Below are positions 1 to 12,600 of a stretch of DNA of 64,000 nt, one piece after another. How positions within the stretch are numbered: position 1 is the stretch's first letter; every line of letters starts with the position of its first letter. The notes under the pieces were generated by a model, which was given only the letters and a program-made list of their open reading frames with translations, had not been told where the DNA came from and did no database searches. The DNA lies in assembly GCA_040954595.2 (NCBI GenBank), contig CM082585.2, positions 6,386,001-6,450,000 of the forward strand. The letters run 5' to 3'. The translations under genes were made by a program, and so were the position numbers. Source of the stretch: Balanoglossus misakiensis. Taxonomy: Eukaryota > Hemichordata.

Positions 1-688
1 ACAGGCAAAATTCTGGTCCACGCGACTGATCCGCGAATCCGATTGGTAGACAAGACGCAAAGACTTGACTTTATGAATGAAAAATGTTCTATTATATGCA
101 TATCTCGCGGGGGTCACAAATCCATGCGCTGGGGAAAAAAGTAATCCCGCTAGATAAAAAGTTAGGCCGCTGGAATATTTTAGCAAGAAATTGGAATATT
201 TTATCCTACCTCTGATAACAAAAAATAAGAGGTCTGTTCATGGGATAAATACATAATCCCATGATATCTTTCTTTGATTGACGTCATCATATACGAGAGG
301 TTTTCGCGGAGCAGTGCAACTTCGAGTCATAGGTGAGAAGTTGTACAACTCCGTGAAAACCCGAAAAATATCATGGGATAAATTCTACAAACTCTGCTTG
401 ATTAATTCATATTTTACAATTTTTTAAAAGATATTCATAAATATTCAAATGATTTAAGCACTTTTCTTAAGCACTGAAATATTACTAAAGTATTGGGTGA
501 CAAAGACAATTACTGAGATTACTGTCTTTGTGACAGTAACTTATGAAATATCATGATTATATTGATGGGCAGTATCTAGACGATACAGTCCAGTGGTTAT
601 ACAGATTTCATTTCAAATTATTAAGCTACTCTCTTTCGTCCACCTAGTACTTGCGTAAAATCACTTCGTGTCCCTTGGAGGTCCAATA

Positions 689-3600
689 TTACAGTGGAAT
701 CACCAGGTTAGCCATCAGCTCTCGGACAGCTGCAAATATTGTACAGTCACCTGGGGAAAAAGAAAATATAATTTACAAGATGTTGAAATCTTAGTTTCGT
801 ATCAAGCTATCCCTCACATCAATTTAAACTCCCCCCCCCCCCCCCATTTACATCTTTATGGTTTCAACCATACCAGTGAAAACTATAGGGTTAATTCAAG
901 TGGTGTGATTATTAAGGTATGATCAAACCAATGTGTTTTCTCAAGACAATTTAATTGGTCAAATACTTCCATCTTCTCCTTATTCTCAGTTGGCAAATGA
1001 CTACAACTTTTTGACTTTGTGCATACCAAGATAGTTGTCTACACTTGCAATGGATGGCTGAATAAATTACCTCCATCAAGAGATGGTCTCCTTTTCAATT
1101 AGAGAGATAAATTTCATGGCATTATTGTGAAGTTACTCACTGCTATGTGGGTTCATTTCGGCAAATCTCCTGAGCATATTACTGACAGCCGTCGCCACTG
1201 GGGGTGTGGGTGAGTTACGTAACGCCACATCAGCTTGCTGCGTCGTGTTCGACTGGATGTCATAGATGATGGGAACCACGATGGTCTGGGCCTCGGAACC
1301 AGCGGGTAAATTCACCCCAATGCGGGTCAGTTGAATCTGTATAAAATAAAATGAATATGTCTATTTAGTAGTAGTTCCAATATATCCCCATTCCAGGAGA
1401 AATACAGGTTGTAATTATTCAAACTGGTAATGTGGACATTTGAATATACATTTGTAGCTGAGGAACTATTTTGACATGCACACTATGTACACTATGTACA
1501 CCAAATTCAACATAGCATGTAATACACTCACTATATACATGTAAGTGCTTGATGTGTGTATGACTATGCCTGGTTTTCAACATGATAAAAAGTAGCGAAC
1601 AGACGAGAATTTGAGCATAAGAGTCCATATTTATAAATCAAAGAATCATGAATAATTTCACATAATGTCACTGGCATTTGTGTGAAGTTTTTCATGGACA
1701 ATGAAAAGACCCCTTTCACAAATGATTCAGAACCTGCTCTCAGAATGACTAACTTACAAAGAACAAGACTTTATTTTTGATGACCACAGCTGGCGTTCCG
1801 GGCGGCGCTATCGGTGGAGCGCTTGGAGGAATACTCAGGCACCACTGCACGGTCCACTTCAACGATCTATCAGGAATCTGAAATCAATCCAATTCAAACA
1901 ATGTTACTCTCTATTATGATAAATATTACATATCACAGGTACATACAAATGCACGCGTTTCAAAAGTAATAGGAGATTGCAAAAATAGCAAGTGCTGTAC
2001 TGTCAGTGTGAAAACACTTACCATCTCAAGCCTCATGATATTCACACAATCTTTCAAGATGACGCTAGGAGCTCCCAGCAAACGTCCAAATGCAGTCAAT
2101 GCGTTAGCTTTGAATGGTGGACACACGACCTGAAATGAAAAAAGTATTGCTACATTCTAACTGCTGATCCTAAAATGTACTATACACTTTTTTCTAGAGC
2201 TCTAACCTTCAATTTGTTGTTAAAATATCTGAAAAATTAAACCTTGCCTTTGTTTCGAAGAATTTCTCTAAAACCTGCAGCTCATCTGCCGACCAATTTT
2301 CTTTTGCATCTGAAAGCAGAGAGACATCGATATAAAACTGTGTGACCAAACTCATAGAGCAAAATTATATCTTAAAGTGATACTATAATATCATAGCGGG
2401 TAGGCCAACAGTAACACATGAAATTTGAAGGGATTATCAAAACTGTGGACATACCTGGTTTAGGTGCTAATTTGAGATGCAATGTCTGTAGTGTGTTTGG
2501 ATTCAAACTCACTCGACATTGCAAAGATTCGACATTGAACTGGATTACACCCGGCTCCGTGGAGGTTGTCGACAGGAGCTGAAAATAAAAGCATAAAATA
2601 AAGTTTCAGATACCAGGTTCACACAGGGTAAAATTTGAGACACTATTTGCCCAGTATGGTAAAGCATTAATCCCACTGAATCAATGATCAACCACACACA
2701 CCTTCCATCCCGCTTGTAGACACGAGAGTGAAAAAAACTCGCCAAAATGAATAATCGGTCTCTACCATTTATTCATTATGGGCGAATTTTTACTCTCATA
2801 TCATACAAGCGGGATGGAAGGTGTGTGTGGTTGAACATTGATTCACTATATATCCACATGTAGAATAACATAAACAGTGTCTTGTAACAGACATAATTAA
2901 TGGAAAAATGGCAGCGAGAGAGAGACTTTGTCCCTTTAATGAAATACTCACCGAATCGTCTGTCTGGATGACTCTATGCAAATGCCTCTTCATGAAGACA
3001 GAACCCAAGAAGCGTTCCATTGGACAACACATATACGACGAGGGACCGCCGATGACCCCAGGTGGAGGCGAAGGAGTAAACAAACTATGCAGAGCCTCAT
3101 GGGATAGCAGAGTCGGTATCGAAGCTGCCCATGATCTCTGAGGCAAGATCCTAAATGGTGGACTGGTTATGGCTGTAAAAAAAAATAATGACACGTGAAT
3201 TTTATTCTTCGTTCAGATGAGTCTAGCCAACTCACATGAGACACATTTCCAATCCTGTTATTTAATTTTCTCATTTTCTGGTCAAAGATGTATACTTCTT
3301 GTTATAAATAATCAAAATGCATAGTAGAAATATATCTCCTTCACATGTTAACTATACAATTTTGTAAGACTATGCTTTATATTAAAAAGAAGATAAAATA
3401 TACTAGCTAGACTGAAACACAACTCGCAAGACTTTTACCTGCAGGAAGCATAGAAGTGGCACCCCCTGGTGAGTGCATCATAGGGTTACCAGGGGAGTGG
3501 ACCATACCATGTCTGGATGCAGGGGAGGGGCCGGGTAGAGAGGGGCTGCCAGGCCAATTGCGTGCCCCGGGCGACGGCATGGTTATACCGATATTTGGGT

Positions 3601-6600
3601 ACGGTGACCCACCTTCAAGACCTGAAAAAACACAAATATTATTAAGAAAGAAACTCCAGTTTAATAGATGGAGGTAAAATGATAGAGCTAGATGCTCATT
3701 ACAATTACTAGAAAATTACCCATGACAATCATATGTTCAACAGAAATTGGCGATTCCAATAGAACTACCAAGAATAAACTTATTCAAATTACGATTAAAT
3801 CATTGTCTATAATAAACAGAGAACCTCAGCTTTAAAAAAAGTATTATCTAGATCTGGTTTCAGGAAATAATATTATGTATGACATGGAACCTAATGTTGC
3901 CTACAATGCAATGAGAATGGATCTTACCTGGATGACCTATGAATGTACCGGGGGAAGCAGCATGTACAAATGAACTTGGGGATGGAACATGGACTGCACT
4001 ACTAGGTGAACTGGCCATCAATAGATTGCCTAGAAGTTATCACATAGAAAATAGCGTCAATGGCATCATGCTCCCATTATAATTAGGAATGATGTATGTA
4101 TGTACCATGACTCATGAATATTAATAATGACAAAAACACAACACAAATTTTGTTATCAGTGCTTATGGCATTGTTGGAAATACTGTTAACTCATTAGTTA
4201 CATATTCATTCAATTTGTTTACAATGATCTGTGGACAGTGATTCTACCAGACAATAAATGATAGGCTTCACTGTATAATAACCCAGCCATGAACTCTGCC
4301 AGTCTACGTACCAACTCATTTTTGAGGGATGGAGTTAGATGTTATGTAACAGTACACAGCTTTGAAACAAACAAAACCTTAGTGTCAAACAATAGTCATT
4401 TTGTCTCTACGTTTACACTTACCAGGTGATGGAGTTCCGATCATCGGAGACGGGACTATACCACTGGAGATAGACGGGGGTGACGCCAACGGATAGGCAC
4501 TGGCGCCCGGGGACGAGCTGTACTGCTGCCCGCTGGAGATGACCGAACCATGCGGGGAGGCGGGGGTGGCAGGATTGCTGGGAGGGGTCATGGGATGGGC
4601 AAACCCCCCTGCTCTGGGAATGGGAGATGCCGTGGACACCTGGGTCATGATGCTTTCCATGGTGTCCATCCGGATTGGGGAGGGAGGGTCGTCGTCTTCG
4701 CTGATGGAACGGCGCCTGGGGTGGGTGACGCTGTCGTCGACAAACAGCGTCAGAAATGACTGGAGAAATGAGAAAGGAATAATTCTTGTATCAGGTTCTT
4801 CGCTCAAATCTCAATAGGTCCTAAAAAGTTGCTTGCTGACTTCTGGATATACATTTTTCTCTATGGACTGATGTCATGACTGTGGCATCGACAAGATGTC
4901 AAGCACACATTGAGAAATGCAACCACAAGTGTCAGTGTATTTGTACAAAAAGTGCTATAATAAATTGATTATATCTCCATGGCAGGCACATGATCACTTC
5001 AATAAAGTAAAACTGATGTATGTCCTTTGGAAAGGCAAGATCATGATCTCCTTATCACTATATTCGAAACATATTATTTATTTACCTTCAGGCCAGGAGT
5101 TGGAGTGAACGCTTCCACAACTTTACTGATGTCAAACAGACTGTATGCTCCATCTGTAAACATAACAGGATTACGGTACATCAACTTAATTTTGCCTATG
5201 AAATCACAATTGTATTCAATTTAATGTAGAAAGACCCATTGTATATTACACAATGAGATCATTAGATTTTAGAACATCTCATTAGACTCACCTCGTATTG
5301 CAATCATGTTCTTGCCCTTACACTGAATATCAAGACAGTATCTGTGTGGGCTATTAAGGAATATTATTTCACAGGTGTTTCAATTAAAAGAAATCGGGAA
5401 ATTCAACAGCAAGGTTTCACCAGAATGCATCACAACAGAAGAAATTGCCATGTTTATGTGTACACAGAAAAAAAGTCTCAAAGGATACATGCTTCTGAAT
5501 GCAATTCTGATGTGAGTTGATGACTGTGGCAGTACACTGAATGTCTGCCATGGTGCCAATGGTCGCTGGAAAAAAAAATTACATACTCGTATTAATTATC
5601 ATCAGAATATTCTTCTTAAATCATTTATTACTCTGAAAGAGCGTGCACACAGCCTTTGATGGTTTCAGTTCATTGATTTCAGTTTTAGAGAACAAAAATA
5701 CCAACGTGCATAAGCACTGAGGTTTTGAAATATCATGTAAGTCTGTTGCCGTCGGTTACAGATGAATACTTCCCGGGTAATTCATACCGAACAACAAGAA
5801 ACCCACTAATAACAATGGTGATTATTAAATTCTTAAATTTAATGAGGTTTGAAAAGCAATGTCAGCTTGTACAAATGAGACAGAACGGCTGGATATCTGA
5901 TTTCTGGTGAAAAAAACTGTTATTGTGTCACTTACTGTCTGTAGTCCCAACATCGGTGACATCTGCAACTTACAGATAGCTTGTAATGGACTCTGGGTGT
6001 CACACAACACCTGAAATACAAATAACAAAACATTGAAATTTGGCAAACATTTACATGTATATGTACCGTAACATCTTTGCATTTTGTATTCAACATCACC
6101 AGACCCACCGAAACACCAAGACACTAAACACAAAAAGAATCGGTCTTGCTACAAACCTGTACAAGGAAAGCCAGGCTTCCGTGCTGGTTGAGTTCCTGTT
6201 CCAGTTGATTCAAAACTAACGTGTGACAGTTGGCAGAGTTGGACTGACCTACCACCCCCAGGTTCAAGTGGAATTTCCCGTCAGGCTGCCACTGAACAGT
6301 AACCTATCAGAGACACAATGCAAGAAATCATTAGTAGGTTCATAGACTTGTGCTGGTTTGGCTGACAGCTGCATTATAAGAAATGATGTTATAAAAGCAA
6401 GAGATTCATACTTATTTTTGCAGAGCACATCTTTTATGCTGAGATACTTACTATGCTGGTCTTGTCTTTGCCGTAGGCTAGTGTCAGTTTACGATACGTG
6501 TAGGACCTCACTTCAACCATGGAAGCGAATGATGCATCTGAAATAAGCACATAAATAAAAGTTACTGAAACAAAAGAACTGGAGTGTTGCGGTTACTGCT

Positions 6601-9600
6601 GATGTCCTCTACTGAAAGGGGCAAAGTCACTTGTGATTGAGAATATTTTAGTAAGTTTGTAAAAGAAATTCTCTCTCAACGAAAAAAAAATTCTAACATC
6701 AAAAGTAAGTAATTTTACCCCTTGAAGAGAAAGTTCACTAACAGTAAAATAGCTGACAATATAATGAAATTTTGTGAGAGTTCTTGTTTCTACCATAGTT
6801 CAAACAATCACCAGTATATTCTGCAATAATTTGTCTAGGTTATTTTGAAGCTGTTTTCTAAAAAAAATCTGTGAAACAGACAAGACTCATGGATTCTAGT
6901 TTAGCAACTACGATGTCGAAAAGAATGACCTCACCTTGCATGGCAGTAGCAAGATCTGCAACCAACACATAGAGTTGGCCGATGGCTTGCCAGTCTTGTA
7001 GCAACTGTTGCACCATGGGAGTGTACGTCTGCCCGGTTAAGCTATCATATTGTAGATAAATGTGTCTGACCTCGCCCTGCTCACGGTGGTTGCTGCTATT
7101 CAACGGGCAGTCGCTGAACACAAACTGAAATTGAAGTACAGGGGAAATGTTGACTTACAGTTTATATTGACATGCAGGACAGTTAGACTAGTTCTATGAC
7201 AAAGAAAACTTGCAAAAAATAGTCTTGTATTTTTTTAACTTTTTTATGATTATGAAATAAACTCTGGCTGGTTGCAAACTGAATTTTCTGTCAAAATACC
7301 CAAATTACCAACATGTATTGGGTAAAAGGCCTGGAAGTTTTGATTGATAAAGTTAAAATTAGTTTGCTGCAGTCAAACCTGTCTATAGTGGCCAGTCAAG
7401 GGACTTTCCTAAACTGGCCTATTTATAGACAGGTCAATTAGAGTACATGTACATGTAAATTGCACAGGGACTGTAACAAAGTGGTCATTATATAGAGGTG
7501 GCCACTATATAGAGGTGGCTTCTAACACAGGTTTGACTGTATATGTGATTCTCTAGTGAAGGGTGTCAATATTTTGATCCTATACTCACATGTACAAGCC
7601 ACGTTCTGTTTGTCTTGCCTTGCAGCCTGATACAACAGTCCAACACAGCTCTGTTTATAGAGTCATTGATTTCGCTTGGGATACCTTCACACATCGGCAT
7701 ACTGCAATCAAGAACAAAGTAAATCCCACGCATGTAACTCTGTTTCATGGTTGGAACAAAGACTGGATCAAGTATATTTATATTTCAAACCAGTTTTCCA
7801 CATTAAAAACAAGGAGATTTCTTACTTGACAATTTTTACAGAAAGTCCAAGGCCTTCCCCTTCTACTTGCACTCCCTGATGGCAAACGTTGAATAATGAC
7901 AACTGAAAAAAAAAGAAGAAATTATTAGAACATCTCATGAATTATTAATCACAACAAAATAATGCAGAGCAGAGCATATTTGCTCAAAGAATCTCCAGTG
8001 AAGTTTTTTAAAAAAGGAGGAATAAAATCATTGTGTATTTTGAAAGACGGGAGCAGATCTTAACGCTGCCCACAATGTCCAAAAGTCTTATCACTGCCAC
8101 TTCACAACTCAAGATCTTACAGGGCTTACAAGACGACAATGAAAATGAATACTTGTAATTTACTGTAGTGTAAACAATACCTCATCACAAAGTCCAATGA
8201 ATGGGATTCGTGCATCGCACATGGCAATCGTGTGAGACAATTCCGCTAGAAAATATGGCACTTCGTCGGAACTACGCAGGAACTTGGATAACGGCTGTGT
8301 CAGTCCACGGGGAGAAGTCTGAAAATAGATGGAAAAAATTTATGAAAGTACAGAAGATAGGTGAACTCAATCAATATCTGCTTGTTTTGTTGGGATGAAA
8401 TAATTTGAAATCTTGACACAATTCAGAGCCACACAGACTTGAATGTTAAATGTGATTAAAGACTAAAAGCTGATGACTGAACTTTATCGCTCATCTAGGT
8501 ACAATGTACTGCTGAAAAACCTCAACAAACAAGCACACACACACACAGCGACTGTATGGAAAGTCTCTGTGACAGCCATTGAAATCATTGGAGAACTCAC
8601 CTTTCTTTTCTGACCAGGGAGAACGTCATTCTCTGAAATGAAAACGAAGATGATAGCAACATCAGAACTCATCCTACTGGTGCTCTTTTTTAAAGTGGTA
8701 AAATTCTCAATGTGATAAATATCTCAGTTGCAGGTTTTAGGACATTTTACAAAGTATCTACAGCCACAAAGGGATTTTAAACAACACTGAATAAACAATA
8801 TCATGAAAAGGAACTACAAGAAGCCTGTCAAATTTCTAGCTGACAATAAGCACACACCAGCATCATCACATTTATAAAGCATCGCATAATGCAGTGCCTA
8901 TAGACCACAAGGTTCAATTATTTTAGATGCCTGTGTGCTTACTCCACAGCCTACTCCACAATTTTTTAAAGTGTGGACAGATAAAGCAGCCCCCTCACGA
9001 GACCGAAGTTTCAGTCTAGCCAGAACTGTGTGGAGCGATTTACTACAGGACAGGTAATGCTGTGGTTTTGAAACGTGGAAATTCCCGGTAAGACAGCAAT
9101 AGTTTGAACCGACTCCACTCACCATGAAGTAATGTCTCTGGTCCGTGCGTCGTGCTGTGCGGGTTGATCGGAACCAAACTGATGGGCTGCAGGTAGTGTT
9201 CTGATGTGTCTGTGTCTACGTGGGAGACATTGGCAGATTCCTGGTAGGTGGCCTGTCTCACATACAGCAGGTGGTATTTGTAGTACAGTTCAGCGTATCC
9301 TGGGCTCTGTAGAAGTTCGACCACCTGTCAAATGAATTTACAAGATGCAAATGTTACTCTACATAATTTAATTTCAGACTTTAGCAATACTATTTTTTGT
9401 GTGAACTGAAACAGTTCACTGAATTTTTAGCAGGAACGCACATCCCAAACAAGTCTAATTGCTTGCAAATGAAAGGAGGAATGTTGCAAAGGATAGATGA
9501 TAGGTGTTCCGGGTCTTGTTTTGTCAGCCATTCTGGCATTGGAAGTAAAAACAAACTCACCAAGTAATAATTGGGATATCTCGTGAAATGGATGTAGAGT

Positions 9601-12600
9601 TTGTTTTCAGATAACTTCATCAGAGGATGGTCGTCACTGACTGGCAGCAGAGGGAGCTTCTTCGTCCAGTGACATGGCAGTGAGCTGACCGTTCTGAAAC
9701 ATCTCTCTAGGCCGAGTCTGTACCTGAAAATTACAAGACATGTAATGTGAGTCTGAGGAATCTCCATTTTGAATGAAAAACGCTTGGCATTCAGAACATT
9801 GTCCAAGCTTATTATCAGGATTTCGATTTTTACATGAAATTGGTATGGTTGCATTTTTTCATTATTATTTTTGTCTTGTAAGAAAAAAAAATCATACTGA
9901 TCTATTCATATAAACTATGTGTCCATAACTGGAAAATATCAGTGTCATTCACAGAATACAGGTGTTTATATCTGAGTAGACAGTGCGATGATGGGATTAT
10001 CTAGACATATAGCATCAAGAAAAATATCAGTAGGAAAGAGGTAAAGATTTATCAATTTACTAGCTATCTGAGCAGACTCAAAACCTTCTGCACAAAATGA
10101 CAGTTTTACCTTATCTTTGTGATGAGTTCATCTAGATGAGAGAGATCTGTGTTCAGACACTGTTCCAAGTCTTCCATCAATGATCCATCTGTAACACAAA
10201 AATACGGACACAATTATAATGGCAAAACACTAGCAAATAAATAAATCATATACAGGAGAAAATATGAATACGAGTATGAGGGATGGTTCTCTTTCAAAAG
10301 GAGAGGGGGGTTTCTTACCACAATATGGCAGACTTGGTTGTAATGTACCAGTTTGTAAGTCCAGTGAAATACACAGTAATTCTGATCTGACACATGGCTG
10401 AAGTATACCAATGGTGAGAACTGGGGTCTTTCCGTCTAGATACACTGAGTGTGTGAAGAAAATTGCATAAATTAGTGGAATGATGCATACTCCTACATAC
10501 TAGATACATGAGAATTTGAACAAAGGATTTTTCAAGCCTTTATGATTTCTTTTTGATACCAAGATTGGGTAATGTTCTATACCATAATTTTTACACTAAC
10601 CTGTCAGTTCAGACATATCAGCCTCCAAAACTGATTTCAGTTCCTGGATATAAAAGGAAAAGTCCAGATGTAAAAATCTAAGAATGCTGGAAGTGATTTG
10701 CAATTTCGTTAAATCATCCTAATACAAATAGGGACATATATGAATGAAGTGTCCAATACTGATGATCTGTGATTGGTGGATTGGCTAGTTGGCACTCACC
10801 TGTAATTTGGCCTTTGACCTTACTTGAACCGTCTGCACCAGCAACTTCTCTATGGACAGCTGATCACACTGTGAATGATGACATCAAAGCATGGACAGTC
10901 AGATACAAGAATACCACAGAATACATTACAGTGAGTTAATACTGTAGAACACTTTATTTTCGCGAGTTAAATTTTTCGCGATATCGAGAGAGGCCACTGT
11001 TTCGCGAGTATTAATTTTCGCGTTCTCTTATTTCATTCACTGCATCGTTATCTTCAAAAAAATTTACCCAAATTTTATTTTCACGCTATTTTGTCTCTCG
11101 AGTATTTCGCGAAAATTTATTGCTCGCGAAAATGAAGTGTTTTACTGTATCTCTGTGACATCCATCTTACTACATTGGCTACCTCCATCTAACATTGTTG
11201 AATGGATTTCTTACCTTGATGGCTTGATCAGCCTGTTTCGCCTCTTCAGTACTCATCAAGGGATGGTGTTGTACTTGCAATGGTTTACAGCTGTCGTGCT
11301 GATCTATGCAAACTGTCAGAGTGTAAGTCTCTCTCTTGAACTTGTCCGCGTGGTAATTCTGTGCTCTGAAGGAGAATAGATAACAAAACAACTTTTTTGG
11401 GTAGATACACACTGCGCATGTTAGATTCTGAAACTATTTCTACTAGAGTTTTAGTTCCCACACCTGAAACATACTTGTCAAGATGTCAAAATTCAAATTG
11501 TAGTCCTAGAATATCAATTATCACACCCAAGGAAAAAAGTGAGATTTGTAACATGAATGTTGGTAACAACTTACCTCCAATAATCAAGGGTCAAATTCTG
11601 TCCTGCTGTGTATTTGCTGATCATCAAATGTTCGCCCCATCTCTCTCGGATTAGTCTCTGGGCCTGCAAATAATATAGTAGCACTGTTAGTGTACACAGG
11701 AAAAAAAGGGGGTCAGTGTAAAGAGACTATTCCTATAAAATTATAGCACTATACAAAACAGATACATACCTGTGAATGTAAGACTTCAAGCTGCAGAGAC
11801 TGACAAAAGCTGTCTGTTGACACATTCAGGAAACATAGCAGATAACACCTGTATACATGTGTCAGTGAAATACTGGTAATTCAAGTTCATACAAATACCA
11901 ATATGTATCATGATGAAAGTTGAAACATAAGTTCTAGTAGTAATAGCTCTATCAGGGTGTTAATGATTATCAATCATTTAGCCGACAATCGACACCTGAC
12001 ACATCCTGACTATTTTCAGCATTAGTCGATGTAGAAGTAGAAGTAACATCAATATACGGTAACTCCATGATTTGAGATGATGAGACTGACACAAACTATT
12101 GATTATTGTCCCCTACTTTGAAAAGGATACGTAAACAATTGTACATGTCTAATAGGGGCTTGTCGTCATCAAAGAGTCTGGACTGGACTAACTGGTGGAT
12201 GTAATTCACCTGCAAAGAAAACAACAAGAAAGTAAGTTAGGAACAATATTGCAAACATCATTTGAAATTACAGCTACTATTCTTTTAAAGTAAATCCATA
12301 AAAGAATGGGACATTCCAAGGAAAAGACTCCAATCATGACAAATTTCCTTCCATGGCCCTTGAGCAAAATTGTTCCTCACCTGTACACTATGTACCAGCG
12401 CTTTGCCATCTCCCGTCTCTGGGTCTTGTACCAGAATCTCGATATTTAATAATCTCCATGGTATGGTGGGATCATCGCCCATTACAGTCAGTGTGGCCTG
12501 TATACAATAACGAATAATACAATAATGTCAGTGATGTGGCTGGATTATTCTCATCCTAAGGTACTGGTTCAAACGAAATCCAGATGGACACAAAAAATAT

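Noticed and set aside
668-922. 84-residue plus-strand frame
   Set aside because: It lies opposite the last MED14 exon (689-750) and otherwise crosses a poly-C tract; no homology.
2908-3141. Plus-strand frame over MED14 sequence
   Set aside because: Antisense to a well-supported MED14 exon (2952-3172).
4539-4817. Plus-strand frames rich in Gly
   Set aside because: Antisense to the Ser/Pro-rich MED14 exon 4423-4759; the composition is a by-product.
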